The notes under the pieces: model-generated | Database searches by the model: none | The model's input: the letters and a program-made list of their open reading frames with translations, nothing else | Told to the model about the DNA's origin: nothing | NCBI RefSeq assembly: GCF_027891095.1 | Contig: NZ_JAQIIO010000014.1 | Span: 1 to 45,540 of the forward strand | Direction: 5' to 3' | DNA from: Aliiroseovarius salicola | GTDB taxonomy: Bacteria; Pseudomonadota; Alphaproteobacteria; Rhodobacterales; Rhodobacteraceae | DNA: 45,540 nucleotides | Translations under genes and position numbers: made by a program | Part shown: positions 27,766-36,928 of the stretch, one piece after another | Position numbering within the stretch: position 1 is the first letter of the stretch | Layout: each line of letters opens with the position of its first letter

Positions 27766-28385
27766 GCACAACGGAAACGGTATTTGCGCTGCTCACCAAC
27801 TACGGACCTTGGGTGGTCTTTGCTTCCGCCTTCCTTTCCTGTCTCGCGTTACCCATCCCAACCTCCCTGATGATGCTCGCCGGTGGCGCCTTTGCCGCCG
27901 TGGGGGATCTGGATCTGGTACAAGTTGCGGCAGCGGCCTTTCTTGGGGCTGTGATCGGAGATCAGACCGGGTTCGCCATTGGCCGATGGGGCGGTGCCCC
28001 GGCTTTGGCGCGTCTGACACGAAACCCTGCCCGCAAGGCAGTCCTTGCGCGCGCTCAACATTTAATCGATCGACATGGCGGTATCGGCGTATTTCTGTCC
28101 ACTTGGGCCGTCGCTCCTCTCGGGCCGTGGGTGAATTTCGCCGCTGGTGCCACCGGGCTTCGCTGGCCCCGCTTCGCGATCTGGGATTTCCTGGGCGAGA
28201 TCATCTGGGTCACACTTTACGTCGGGTTGGGGTATGGCTTTGCCAGCCAGATCGAGCTGCTGGCTGGCCTAATGAGCAATCTGGCGGGCCTTCTCGCCGC
28301 TCTTGTCATCGCATTCGGACTCATCTTCTGGATCCGAGCAATGATACGGGCGCAAAAGGAAGAAAAGTCAAAGAGCACAATCTGA
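27762..28385 (+). CDS. DedA/VTT-family inner-membrane protein
   Basis: 207 residues, polytopic. Family marks are the re-entrant loop around LALPIPTSLMMLAGGAFAA, then GAVIGDQTGFAIGRWGG, and the later segment WAVAPLGPWVNFAAGATG followed by an amphipathic helix. DedA proteins are needed for envelope integrity and lipid-carrier or phospholipid flipping, including undecaprenyl phosphate recycling. It overlaps the upstream membrane-protein gene by 4 bp. Confidence 0.9.
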   Translation: MSTTETVFALLTNYGPWVVFASAFLSCLALPIPTSLMMLAGGAFAAVGDLDLVQVAAAAFLGAVIGDQTGFAIGRWGGAPALARLTRNPARKAVLARAQHLIDRHGGIGVFLSTWAVAPLGPWVNFAAGATGLRWPRFAIWDFLGEIIWVTLYVGLGYGFASQIELLAGLMSNLAGLLAALVIAFGLIFWIRAMIRAQKEEKSKSTI

Positions 28386-28424
28386 CCCCTTTTCCCTGCA
28401 GATAAATCCCCCCATATAGACATT

Positions 28425-29108
28425 ATGTTGAAGCTTCTTCCGATCCTGCTGCCCGTTATTTACGGATTTATTCTCTATCGGTTTTCCGTCTGGCGCACCC
28501 ATCGCCAGCTTGACGAAAACTCGACCGAACTTGCGGATCCAGTCCTGAAACGTTTGACCGACCAAATGGCAGCGGCACTCGACCTGCCGCGCATACGGGT
28601 GCATGTCTATGAAATCGCGCCCGTCAACGGATTGGCAGCCCCGGACGGGCGGATATTCATCACGCGCGGGTTTATGGACGAATATGCGCAAGGTCGGGTT
28701 AGCGCCGAAGAGTTGGCCAGCGTGATTGCTCATGAGCTTGGCCATGTGGCGCTGGGCCATGCGCGCAAAAGGATGATTGATTTTGCCGGCCAAAACGCCT
28801 TGCGCACGGTGCTGACCATGATGCTGTCGCGTATCCTGCCAGGCGCTGGTGTCTATATCGCGCGGATGTTAACCCGTTTGGTGGCAGCGGGGCTATCGCG
28901 TTCCGACGAATATGAAGCAGATGAATACGCCACGGCATTATTGATGAAATCCGGGATCGGCACCGACCCTCAGAAATCGCTGTTTGGAAAACTTGACGCT
29001 CTCACCAAGGGTCGAGGGGGCGTCATGCCTGCTTGGTTGATGAGCCATCCAATAACGGTGGAACGCATTGCGGCGATTGAAAAGAACGAAGTAAACTGGG
29101 CGAAATAA
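28425..29108 (+). CDS. M48-family zinc metalloprotease, membrane anchored
   Basis: 227 residues. A hydrophobic N-terminal helix (1-21) may anchor it. The zinc site is IAHELGHVALGH with His103, Glu104 and His107, and the third ligand is Glu162 in DEYEAD. The C-terminal segment SHPITVERIAAIE is typical of M48 proteases. It is shorter than HtpX (about 290) with only one N-terminal helix. The orientation and substrates are unknown; quality control of envelope proteins is the general family role. It follows dedA by 39 bp. Confidence 0.9.
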   Translation: MLKLLPILLPVIYGFILYRFSVWRTHRQLDENSTELADPVLKRLTDQMAAALDLPRIRVHVYEIAPVNGLAAPDGRIFITRGFMDEYAQGRVSAEELASVIAHELGHVALGHARKRMIDFAGQNALRTVLTMMLSRILPGAGVYIARMLTRLVAAGLSRSDEYEADEYATALLMKSGIGTDPQKSLFGKLDALTKGRGGVMPAWLMSHPITVERIAAIEKNEVNWAK

Positions 29109-29169
29109 AGGGACCTGACCACCAGCTTGGCAACCTCAGCCCGGGAAACTTCCGACCAACAAACCGACG

Positions 29170-29721
29170 CTACTCCAGAGCCTCTAGCGCTTTGCCCAAA
29201 CGCGGCAAACGCGCTTTTTTCATGAGCTTACGCATGGTCCAGCCGTCATCCCCCGACAATCGACGGGCCTCGGAAAGCACACGGTTACCAAGCACAGCCA
29301 TCTCATCCGGATGGCTGTCGACAAAACTCCGCAAGAAAAGATCTGGGCTTTCGCGACGGATCCCCTCTTCGGCAAGCGTGTGACGTGGAAAATCAGCATT
29401 GTTGAGGGTCAGGAGCACATCTGCGCCTGCAGATACGGCAGCAGCCAATACGTGAATGTCATTTTCGTCCGGCAGATAAAGGCGGCGCAGATCCCCGTCT
29501 TTTGGCAACACTGTGGATTTCGGCCATTTTGCTGAAAGTGCCGCGATTTCACCGCGTGCAACCACCTCTTGCCCGTCACCTAATCGCGCTGCTGCACGGG
29601 CCCATTCTTCCAGAATGCGCGGTGACCAATAGGGCGTGAACAGCCCGGCCTCAGCGGCCCCGATCACCATCTCGCGCATCACGGTTGGATAAAGAACACA
29701 GGCGTCGATCAGGACTTTCAT
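29170..29721 (-). CDS. PIN-domain protein (RSP_2648-like family)
   Basis: 183 residues. The PIN fold starts with MKVLIDACVLYP (Asp6), then Glu38/39 in RILEEWARAAA, Asp85/Asp88 in LPDENDIHVLAAA, and Asp110 in LTLNNADFP, so the acidic metal site of an RNase appears intact. It resembles a rhodobacterial PIN family named after RSP_2648. No antitoxin gene precedes it; instead it lies 11 bp after the RlmI-like methyltransferase gene on the same strand, suggesting RNA processing rather than a toxin-antitoxin role. Confidence 0.85.
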   Translation of the reverse strand: MKVLIDACVLYPTVMREMVIGAAEAGLFTPYWSPRILEEWARAAARLGDGQEVVARGEIAALSAKWPKSTVLPKDGDLRRLYLPDENDIHVLAAAVSAGADVLLTLNNADFPRHTLAEEGIRRESPDLFLRSFVDSHPDEMAVLGNRVLSEARRLSGDDGWTMRKLMKKARLPRLGKALEALE

Positions 29722-29732
29722 TAGACAGGTTC

Positions 29733-30932
29733 CTAGGGCAGCAGACGATAGAACAGCGCCTTGAGATAGCCGCTCTCAGCCAGTTGCGGGTGTTGTGGAT
29801 GATCCGCCCCGGCATACCCCGTGTGGATCAGTTGAGCGTTGCGACCCGCCCGCCCAATGCCACGGTTTGAGGCATTGCGGAACTTGTCCACATTGGCGGC
29901 GTGCGAACAAGAGCAAAGACCGAGGTACCCGCCGGGGGCCACAAGCGGTGCTGCCAGACGGGCGATACGTTCATACGCGCGAAGACCTTGCTCCAACACC
30001 CTTTTAGAGGGTGCAAATGCCGGAGGATCGCAGATCACCACGTCAAATTGCGCGCCTTCTTCACCAAGAGCTGCCAACACATCAAACGCATCCCCCTGAC
30101 GTGTGGAAAAGCGATCTTCTGCCCCCATCCGGGCCGCGCCCTCGGTTGCAAGCGCCAGTGCGGCGGCAGACCCATCCACGGACAAGGCCGATGTTGCGCC
30201 CCCAGCCAATGAAGCCAGCGCAAATCCACCGACATGGGAAAACACATCGAGTACGCGTGCGTCTTTCCCCAAACGGGCGGCAAACGCGTGGTTCGGTCGT
30301 TGATCATAAAACAGGCCGGTTTTTTGCCCGCCAACGAGATCCGCCATATAGGTTGCCCCATTCATTGGCACCGCGATAGGAGCACTGGGGGTTGTCCCTA
30401 GCAATATCGTATTCTCGTCATCCAACCCTTCGAGCGCCCTCGCCCGACCAGCTGCGTTCTTAACGATGGTTTTAACCCCAGTAACCTCTGCAAGAACCGC
30501 AGCCAGATCGTCCAGAAGAGTTTCTGCCCAAGCTGCATTGGGTTGAATGACAACCACGTCATCAAACCGATCGATGATCACGCCCGGCAGCCCATCTGCC
30601 TCAGCATGGACCAGACGGTAGAACGGGGCATCAAACATCGTTTCTCGATGGCGCAGCGCCGCTGCCAGTTTGCTGTGGAGCCAATCACGGGTGATTGCGG
30701 CCTTTGGATTGCGATCAAGCACACGCGCGATAATGCGCGAATTCGGGTTCACTGCCACGGTTGCAAGGGGGGTTCGCTCGCTGTCCTCCAGCGTTGCGAT
30801 TGTCCCGACCGGTATTTTTTTGGTCCGCCGATCGGTCACGGCTTCGTTGTCATAGACCCACGGAGCGCCATGACGAATGGCACGGGCGTTGGCTTTGGGC
30901 TTAAGGCGGATGATTGGGCGGCTATCTGTCAT
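29733..30932 (-). CDS. RlmI-like 23S rRNA (cytosine-5) methyltransferase
   Basis: 399 residues. An N-terminal PUA-like domain (about 8-75) is followed by a central RlmI-type domain and a Rossmann methyltransferase domain. Visible motifs are GLPGVIIDRFDD, GQKTGLFYDQRPNHAFAA, VLDVFSHVGGFALASL for SAM binding, VICDPPAFAPSK and the cysteine motif LGLCSCSHA. In E. coli the family member RlmI makes m5C1962 in 23S rRNA; the same activity is inferred. It is upstream of, and likely cotranscribed with, the PIN gene. Confidence 0.88.
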   Translation of the reverse strand: MTDSRPIIRLKPKANARAIRHGAPWVYDNEAVTDRRTKKIPVGTIATLEDSERTPLATVAVNPNSRIIARVLDRNPKAAITRDWLHSKLAAALRHRETMFDAPFYRLVHAEADGLPGVIIDRFDDVVVIQPNAAWAETLLDDLAAVLAEVTGVKTIVKNAAGRARALEGLDDENTILLGTTPSAPIAVPMNGATYMADLVGGQKTGLFYDQRPNHAFAARLGKDARVLDVFSHVGGFALASLAGGATSALSVDGSAAALALATEGAARMGAEDRFSTRQGDAFDVLAALGEEGAQFDVVICDPPAFAPSKRVLEQGLRAYERIARLAAPLVAPGGYLGLCSCSHAANVDKFRNASNRGIGRAGRNAQLIHTGYAGADHPQHPQLAESGYLKALFYRLLP

Positions 30933-30970
30933 GCCTGCCTGTTAGCGGGTTTTTCCCGAGCACGCCAACG

Positions 30971-30994
30971 AAAAAGGGCAGCCGAGGTTGCCCT
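30971..30994 (-). terminator. Rho-independent terminator after the lipoprotein gene
   Basis: On the minus strand AGGGCA and TGCCCT pair, with further CC/GG pairing inside the loop, and are followed by TTTTTCG. It separates the lipoprotein gene from the methyltransferase-PIN unit. Confidence 0.78.
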
Positions 30995-31018
30995 ATTGTC
31001 CTTGCATGTTCCAAAGGC

Positions 31019-31699
31019 TTACTGAGAGGGGTCTGCAGGATATTGAGCCAGATTTTCAGCAACAAAACCTTCTGGCAGGAAATCCCGCGGGCGGGACATC
31101 TCATACAGGATAACATTTGCCAGATGCTCGGTGATACGCACTTTCTGCGTTTCCCCACGCGCTTCGGCCGCAATTGCTTCCCTACCGCCATACGCACGGA
31201 AGTCCGCAACGATGGTACGGGTTGGTTCCACCACCGCCAATGTCGAGGCATCCAGTACGGTCAGCTCGAAACTGATCGCATGGGTTCCCCCCACCGTATA
31301 CCGGGTGCGATGTGTGAGGGCATGAAATTCGAGCAGCTTGATATTCAGAATGACCGGGTGCCCGTCCTGAAGGGTCGACACGCCGCGATCAAATGCGGCT
31401 TGCAAGATCGTCTTTACCTGGCTGCGGCGGTCGCCAATCGGATCTTCGCGCCACACAATATCTGCATTTGGTTTGAAAGAGTTGGCCTCGGATACCGTCA
31501 ATGAGCTCGGCACATCCACCACGACTTCCGTTACACTGAACTTGCTCGAAGTGGCCATGAAATTTGTGTTGCCCGATAACTTCGAGCCGCCCGACGTCAT
31601 TGCGCTTGGTGATAATAACGGCAACACGTCACTTGGTTTGATACAAGCCGTGAGGGATACTATCGCCATGATGGCGATTACGATCTTACCAAATTTCAT
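31019..31699 (-). CDS. Conserved lipoprotein of unknown function
   Basis: 226 residues with an ideal ribosome site (AAGGAGGGCAGC) at ATG 31699; a longer frame starting at 31777 is rejected. The signal peptide ends in the lipobox LTAC (Cys19). The mature part has an N-terminal low-complexity stretch and then a mixed alpha/beta domain with ILQAAFDRGVSTLQDGHPVI and SFELTVLDASTLAVVEPT. It may belong to the DUF6778 group of rhodobacterial lipoproteins, but I am not certain. It is ended by its own terminator. Confidence 0.8.
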   Translation of the reverse strand: MKFGKIVIAIMAIVSLTACIKPSDVLPLLSPSAMTSGGSKLSGNTNFMATSSKFSVTEVVVDVPSSLTVSEANSFKPNADIVWREDPIGDRRSQVKTILQAAFDRGVSTLQDGHPVILNIKLLEFHALTHRTRYTVGGTHAISFELTVLDASTLAVVEPTRTIVADFRAYGGREAIAAEARGETQKVRITEHLANVILYEMSRPRDFLPEGFVAENLAQYPADPSQ

Positions 31700-31845
31700 G
31701 CTGCCCTCCTTGTAGCAAACCTGTCCTGCTTTATGGATCGCAAATTGCTCAACAATTTGGCAAGAGTGAGGACGCATTTTGAATTCTTATGTCACAGGGT
31801 CATCAGCGCGAAAAGAACTCATTGGCTTCAGATCCCCCAATACTC

Positions 31846-31873
31846 TTGTTAGCGCTATCATTTCCTGTTAAGA
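31846..31873 (+). promoter_or_regulatory. LacI-type operator over the predicted edd promoter
   Basis: TGTTAGCGCTATCA at 31847-31860 is a palindrome except for one outer pair and fits the general LacI-family operator form TGNTAGCGCTANCA. It overlaps a possible -35 (TTGTTA, 31846-31851) with a possible -10 (TTAAGA, 31868-31873) 16 bp later, about 50 bp before the edd start. A LacI-family sugar-responsive repressor is inferred; no such gene is in the window. Confidence 0.6.
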
Positions 31874-31919
31874 CCGCCCCAGATTGGCTAAACTTGCCGA
31901 AACGCGAACAGAGGTCCCC

Positions 31920-33731
31920 ATGCTGAACACCCAGATCGACCGTGTCACCGAGCGCATTCTTGAACGGTCTCACAAGGCCCGCTCGGCGTATATTGCCAAA
32001 ACCGATGCAGCCATCTCAAAAGGACCTGCACGAGGGCATCTGGGGTGTTCCGGTCAAGCTCATGCTTATGCGGGCGCTGGTGAAGACCAAAATGCGCTGG
32101 CAGAGGGACATGCCCCGAATCTGGGTATTGTTACCTCCTACAACGACATGCTGTCGGCGCATGCTCCGTATGCGGCCTATCCTGACCTGATCAAACGCAT
32201 AGCCCGCGAACAAGGGGCCACCGCTCAGGTTGCCGGCGGGGTGCCTGCCATGTGCGATGGTGTCACACAGGGCGAAACAGGTATGGAACTCAGCCTGTTT
32301 TCCCGGGATGTGATTGCCATGGCTGCGGCTGTAGCGCTCAGTCACAACACCTATGACGCCGCCCTTTATCTGGGAGTGTGCGACAAGATTGTGCCGGGGC
32401 TGGTGATGGCCGCTGCTACGTTTGGCCATATCCCGGCGGTTTTTCTTCCGGCGGGTCCAATGACCTCGGGTTTACCCAATGACGAAAAAGCCGCAGTGCG
32501 CAAGAAATTCGCGACCGGCGAAGTGGATCGCAAGGCTTTGATGGCGGCAGAGATGGCCGCCTATCACGGGCCGGGAACCTGCACGTTTTATGGAACCGCA
32601 AATTCCAACCAGATGCTAATGGAATTCATGGGGCTTCATCTGCCGGGTTCCAGTTTTGTAAACCCGCATACTCCCCTGCGCGACGCCCTTACCGCCGAAG
32701 GGGTGCGACAAGCGCTGGCGATCACTCCGGGTGACGGGTTCACCCCCGCCGCTCATGTGCTTGATGCGCGGGCCTTCGTGAACGGAATTGTTGGTCTGAT
32801 GGCCACCGGAGGATCGACAAATCTGGTACTTCACCTGCCAGCCATGGCACGCGCTGCCGGGGTCATCCTGACGCTGGAGGATTTCTCGGATCTTTCGGCT
32901 TCGGTGCCATTGATGGCACGCGTTTATCCAAATGGGTTGGCGGATGTGAACCATTTCCACGCCGCTGGGGGGCTGGGTTATATGATCGGACATCTGATCG
33001 AATCCGGGCTGATGCATGAAGACGTGACAACCATCGTAGGTTCAATGGGTGCTTATGCCGCTGAAGCCAAGCTTGATGGGGATCGGGTGAAATGGGAACC
33101 GGCCCCACGTGAAAGCCAGAACGACAAAATCGTACGCCCGCCGTCTGATGCCTTCCAACCCACAGGCGGGCTGGCCAAGCTTGAAGGGAACCTAGGACAG
33201 GGTGTCATCAAGGTTTCGGCGGTCGCCCCCGAGCGTCACGTCATAGAAGCTCCGGCTCGCGTTTTCCATGATCAGGAGAGCGTAAAGGCGGCCTTCAGGG
33301 CAGGTGAATTCACCCAAGACACCATTGTCGTTGTCCGCTTTCAAGGGCCACAAGCCAATGGGATGCCCGAATTGCACGGCTTGACCCCGGTGCTCTCCGT
33401 GTTGCAGGATCGGGGGCTCAACGTGGCGCTCATCACTGATGGGCGTATGTCCGGTGCGTCTGGCAAAGTGCCCGCTGCCATCCACATGTCGCCAGAAGCG
33501 GCTGCCGGAGGTCCGATAGCACGCGTACAGGACGGAGATCTGATCCGTCTTGATGCCACAACCGGGCAACTTCAAGTGCTGACAAATGGCTTTGCCGACC
33601 GCGATCCTGTCGAAGCAGATCTTTCTGCGAACGAATTCGGGATCGGGCGTGAACTTTTTTCAGCTTTCCGCCGCCATGTGGGACCTGCAACTGCAGGGGC
33701 CTCCCCACTTCTGACAGGAGATAATGAATGA
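31920..33731 (+). CDS. edd: 6-phosphogluconate dehydratase
   Basis: 603 residues, the usual length of Edd. It belongs to the IlvD/Edd iron-sulfur dehydratase family: [30 protein letters not shown] and [11 protein letters not shown] supply the cysteines for the cluster, and [20 protein letters not shown] is the conserved C-terminal segment. It converts 6-phosphogluconate to KDPG, the first committed Entner-Doudoroff step. ATG 31920 follows GAGG and gives the conserved N-terminus; an upstream TTG (31884) is rejected. It overlaps eda by 4 bp. Confidence 0.97.
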   Translation: MLNTQIDRVTERILERSHKARSAYIAKTDAAISKGPARGHLGCSGQAHAYAGAGEDQNALAEGHAPNLGIVTSYNDMLSAHAPYAAYPDLIKRIAREQGATAQVAGGVPAMCDGVTQGETGMELSLFSRDVIAMAAAVALSHNTYDAALYLGVCDKIVPGLVMAAATFGHIPAVFLPAGPMTSGLPNDEKAAVRKKFATGEVDRKALMAAEMAAYHGPGTCTFYGTANSNQMLMEFMGLHLPGSSFVNPHTPLRDALTAEGVRQALAITPGDGFTPAAHVLDARAFVNGIVGLMATGGSTNLVLHLPAMARAAGVILTLEDFSDLSASVPLMARVYPNGLADVNHFHAAGGLGYMIGHLIESGLMHEDVTTIVGSMGAYAAEAKLDGDRVKWEPAPRESQNDKIVRPPSDAFQPTGGLAKLEGNLGQGVIKVSAVAPERHVIEAPARVFHDQESVKAAFRAGEFTQDTIVVVRFQGPQANGMPELHGLTPVLSVLQDRGLNVALITDGRMSGASGKVPAAIHMSPEAAAGGPIARVQDGDLIRLDATTGQLQVLTNGFADRDPVEADLSANEFGIGRELFSAFRRHVGPATAGASPLLTGDNE

Positions 33732-34369
33732 CCCCAGGTGCCACTGCCTCTGCCGCTGCGGAAAAAATCTGCACCCTTGCCCCCGTCGTTCCTGTGCTTG
33801 TGGTGCATGACCCAGCCCATGCCGAACCACTGGCACGCGCGTTGGTCGCCGGGGGATTGCCTGCACTGGAAGTCACCCTTCGCACCCCTGCTGCGATTGA
33901 AGTCATCGAAGAAATGAGCAAAGTTGAAGGAGGCGTGGTGGGTGCTGGCACGATCCTGACACCGACAGACGCAGCCGACGCAAAAACAGCCGGGGCAAAA
34001 TTTGCTGTATCTCCCGGAGCAACAGATCTGTTGCTGGACAGCTGCGAAGCGGTCGAACTGCCGCTCTTGCCGGGTGTCAGCTCAGCTTCGGAAGCCATGC
34101 GCCTGCTCGAGCGAGGATATACGGTTCAGAAGTTCTTTCCTGCCGAAGCCGCAGGTGGGGCCAAGTTCTTGAAATCCCTGAGTTCTCCTCTGCCGCAAAT
34201 CCGATTTTGCCCTACAGGCGGCGTGAGCCTGTCAAATGCAAGAGACTACCTGTCGTTGCCCAACACTCTCTGTGTCGGGGGCTCTTGGGTGGCGCCACAA
34301 GACTTGGTCGACGCCGGAGATTGGGACGGAATTACAGCACTTGCACGAGAAGCGTCACAGCTCGCCTGA
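33728..34369 (+). CDS. eda: 2-keto-3-deoxy-6-phosphogluconate (KDPG) aldolase
   Basis: 213-residue class I aldolase. The catalytic base Glu48 lies in PALEVTLRTP and the Schiff-base lysine Lys135 in TVQKFFPAEA; the phosphate site is CPTGGVSLSN. It splits KDPG into pyruvate and glyceraldehyde 3-phosphate. Its ATG overlaps the edd stop (ATGA), so the two steps are coupled in translation. No zwf or pgl gene is adjacent in this window. Confidence 0.97.
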   Translation: MTPGATASAAAEKICTLAPVVPVLVVHDPAHAEPLARALVAGGLPALEVTLRTPAAIEVIEEMSKVEGGVVGAGTILTPTDAADAKTAGAKFAVSPGATDLLLDSCEAVELPLLPGVSSASEAMRLLERGYTVQKFFPAEAAGGAKFLKSLSSPLPQIRFCPTGGVSLSNARDYLSLPNTLCVGGSWVAPQDLVDAGDWDGITALAREASQLA

Positions 34370-34424
34370 AGACCAAACTGCAATCAAGAGTTTGGCCCCA
34401 AGGATTTCAAACGGGCATTTGATC

Positions 34425-35183
34425 CTACCATCGGCCTGTCGTGGAGAGCCACAACAGACGCCCTCGCCGAGCAAACTCCGACCCGCCCAAAGCACCTTCA
34501 TTGGCAAGATGTGGGGCAGATTTGGCGCGGGTCAGAACTCCCCCTGCCCGCCAAGCGCTCCGCAGGGCCGCCGACCCTTGTCGCGGCAATGTCCGGCGTG
34601 CGATGGCCAAGCGCCGCAATCCTTCCGCGGCCAACTCCGTCACCAGATCTTCAGTTGGTTGTACATGGCCACGCCCTGCGCGTGAAAGCTCGGGCAGCGA
34701 CAAAAGCCAATTGGCGATCCCTGACGCGGTTCCAAGATCGTTCAGCGCTTTTGGGTCCCCATGAACACTTGCGGCGATCAAGGCACCAGACGTTCCTTCG
34801 GCATATTCGATGATCGAGCTGGCCGACACGCGTCCAATCCCGTCCACGTCTCGTTCACGCATATCAATCATGCGTGCAAGCAGCATGGCATCCAGCTCCC
34901 CGGAGGCAAGAAGTTCCCGCAACGGGCCAGCAACCTCATGCGTGGCCACGGTCTTACCTTCAATCACATCGCGCCAAAATTGCAGCCGCACCAATCCCAC
35001 CATCGGCTCATTGGACATGAAAGGCGCACGGGCGATTTCCAAGTTGAACGCGTATAGCGGAAACAGCAACTTTCGCTCCTCCGGCGTGCCGGTCATGGCG
35101 GCCAGAAACCGATCCGGGTCGCCCTTCGCAACCAGCTCGGCACAGGCGTTCAAAGCATCATGGCTCATCTCAGCTGCGCTCAT
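34425..35183 (-). CDS. Squalene/phytoene synthase-family protein, NDUFAF6-like
   Basis: 252 residues with the all-alpha prenyl-synthase fold. The sequence LYAFNLEIARAPFMSNEPMV followed by GLVRLQFWRDVIEG resembles mitochondrial NDUFAF6, a complex I assembly factor. The two Asp-rich DxxxD motifs of true squalene/phytoene synthases are missing: the first helix has NLEIA and the second region has GIANWLLSLPEL without aspartates. Prenyl-transfer is therefore unlikely and an assembly role for NADH dehydrogenase is inferred from the homology. It overlaps cimA by 4 bp (ATGA). Confidence 0.8.
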   Translation of the reverse strand: MSAAEMSHDALNACAELVAKGDPDRFLAAMTGTPEERKLLFPLYAFNLEIARAPFMSNEPMVGLVRLQFWRDVIEGKTVATHEVAGPLRELLASGELDAMLLARMIDMRERDVDGIGRVSASSIIEYAEGTSGALIAASVHGDPKALNDLGTASGIANWLLSLPELSRAGRGHVQPTEDLVTELAAEGLRRLAIARRTLPRQGSAALRSAWRAGGVLTRAKSAPHLANEGALGGSEFARRGRLLWLSTTGRW

Positions 35184-36802
35184 ACGGGCTTGGCTCCGTC
35201 ACGCAGAAGCTTCCAGGTGATCGCATCCAGCAGCGCTTCAAACGAAGCATCCACGATGTTTGGGCTGACACCGACAGTGGACCAGCGATGCCCGGCCCCG
35301 TCTTCGCTGTCGATAATCACGCGGGTTTGCGCTTCGGTCCCGCCTTGCGTGATACGCACCTTGAAATCAACCAACCTCAGATCGTCAATGATCGACTGAT
35401 ACGGTCCCAGATCCTTGCCAAGAGCCTTTGCCAGCGCGTTCACCGGGCCGCGATCCGTGCCGCGTTCATCCATGCTTTCCGAGACCGACAGCTTTTTCTC
35501 GCCACCGATTTTCACAACTACAATCGCCTCGGACAGGCTGACCATCCGGTTGCGTTTGTTCTTACGACGTTCCACCGTGACCTTATAGCGCTTCACCTCG
35601 AAGAAATCGGGCAGTTGTCCCAGCACGTCGCGTGCCACCAGCTCAAACGACGCCTGCGCGCTATCATAGGCATAGCCCTGTTCCTCGCGCTCTTTCACGC
35701 GGTTCAGGATCTCGGCCAGACGGGGGTCGCCTTTTTCCACGTTGATCCCGGCATCTGCAAGGCGCGCGCGCAGGTTCGACTGCCCAGCCTGGTTCGACAT
35801 CGGCACGATGCGTGTGTTGCCCACGGTTTCCGGCGGGATGTGTTCATAGGTGGTGGGATCTTTCAGGATCGCACTTGCGTGCAGCCCTGCCTTATGCGCG
35901 AAAGCCGAAGCCCCCACGAAAGGCGCGGCCTTGTTGGGCACACGATTGAGGATGTCATCCAGCTGCCGCGACAGACGTGTAAGTCCCGCCAGCGCCTCAC
36001 GTCTGACCCCGATGTCATACTGGCTGGCATAGGGTTCCTTGAGCAGAAGCGTCGGAATGAGCGTTGTCAGGTTGGCGTTACCACAGCGTTCGCCCAAACC
36101 GTTCAGCGTGCCCTGAACCTGCCGCGCGCCCGCATCAATCGCTGCAAGCGTACAGGCCACTGCATTGCCTGTGTCATCATGGGTGTGGATGCCAAGGTGG
36201 TCGCCCGGAATACCTGCCTCGATCACCGCCTTGGTGATCTCATGCACCTCGTGGGGCAGCGTGCCACCATTGGTGTCACAAAGCACAATCCATCGCGCGC
36301 CTGCGTCACGGGCGGCCTTCAAACACTCAACCGCATAGCCGGGATTGGCCTTGTAGCCGTCAAAGAAATGTTCAGCGTCATAAAGCGCCTCACGCCCCTG
36401 GCTGACCATATAAGCCATCGAGGCGCGGATATTTTCGACATTTTCCTCAAGCGTAATGCCAAGCGCGGTGGTGACGTGGAAATCATGACTTTTGCCCACC
36501 AGACAAACCGCTGATGTGCCCGCATTCATCACACCCGCCAGCACGTCATCATTCTCGGCCGATCGCCCTGCCCGTTTGGTCATGCCAAAGGCGGTGAAGG
36601 TGGCGCGGGTCTTGGGCGCTTTGTCAAAAAACTCGCTATCCGTCGGGTTGGCCCCGGGCCAGCCGCCCTCGATATAGTCGATGCCCAGCCCGTCCAATGC
36701 TTCGGCGATCTGGGTCTTTTCCGAGAACGAGAATTGCACACCCTGCGTCTGCTGCCCGTCACGCAGAGTGGTGTCATAGAGATAGAGGCGTTCCTTGCTC
36801 AT
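35180..36802 (-). CDS. cimA: (R)-citramalate synthase
   Basis: 540 residues. The N-terminal HMGL-like TIM barrel begins with YLYDTTLRDGQQTQGVQFS and includes the metal ligands in IHTHDDTGNAVA and the signature GLGERCGNANL. The C-terminal LeuA-type dimer/regulatory domain covers about 400-535. The length and the DTTLRDGQQTQGV start are typical of the citramalate synthase subgroup rather than 2-isopropylmalate synthase. It condenses pyruvate and acetyl-CoA to citramalate for threonine-independent isoleucine synthesis and is usually feedback-inhibited by isoleucine. Confidence 0.92.
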   Translation of the reverse strand: MSKERLYLYDTTLRDGQQTQGVQFSFSEKTQIAEALDGLGIDYIEGGWPGANPTDSEFFDKAPKTRATFTAFGMTKRAGRSAENDDVLAGVMNAGTSAVCLVGKSHDFHVTTALGITLEENVENIRASMAYMVSQGREALYDAEHFFDGYKANPGYAVECLKAARDAGARWIVLCDTNGGTLPHEVHEITKAVIEAGIPGDHLGIHTHDDTGNAVACTLAAIDAGARQVQGTLNGLGERCGNANLTTLIPTLLLKEPYASQYDIGVRREALAGLTRLSRQLDDILNRVPNKAAPFVGASAFAHKAGLHASAILKDPTTYEHIPPETVGNTRIVPMSNQAGQSNLRARLADAGINVEKGDPRLAEILNRVKEREEQGYAYDSAQASFELVARDVLGQLPDFFEVKRYKVTVERRKNKRNRMVSLSEAIVVVKIGGEKKLSVSESMDERGTDRGPVNALAKALGKDLGPYQSIIDDLRLVDFKVRITQGGTEAQTRVIIDSEDGAGHRWSTVGVSPNIVDASFEALLDAITWKLLRDGAKPV

Positions 36803-36928
36803 TCTGGGTCTACCTTAGTTATCTTTCGTTCCGCCCCAGCCTTGCGCCCGACCCGAGGGTGGGTGCGAATTCGCGCCTGCCCTGGGGGCCGGCCGGGCGC
36901 GAAGCGGGACACGCCCGCAGGTCTTTCT
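36803..36928. other. GC-rich palindromic spacer between cysS and cimA
   Basis: The spacer holds a perfect 10-bp palindrome GCGAATTCGC (36865-36874), an outer pair TTCGCGCC/GGCGCGAA enclosing a GGGGCCGGCC-type core (36870-36904), and GCGGG/CCCGC. It has no T-run. It may be a folded RNA between cotranscribed genes or a repeat element. Confidence 0.4.

Noticed and set aside
29170-29721. VapC-type toxin of a toxin-antitoxin module
   Set aside because: At 183 residues it is longer than usual VapC, there is no adjacent antitoxin, and it belongs to a transcription unit with an rRNA methyltransferase.
34425-35183. Annotation as a phytoene or squalene synthase of carotenoid/hopanoid synthesis
   Set aside because: Both aspartate-rich motifs are absent and no isoprenoid genes are nearby.
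35288-36514. 408-codon plus-strand open frame across cimA
   Set aside because: Entirely antisense to a well-supported gene; the His/Arg/Gln-rich translation is typical of a shadow frame.
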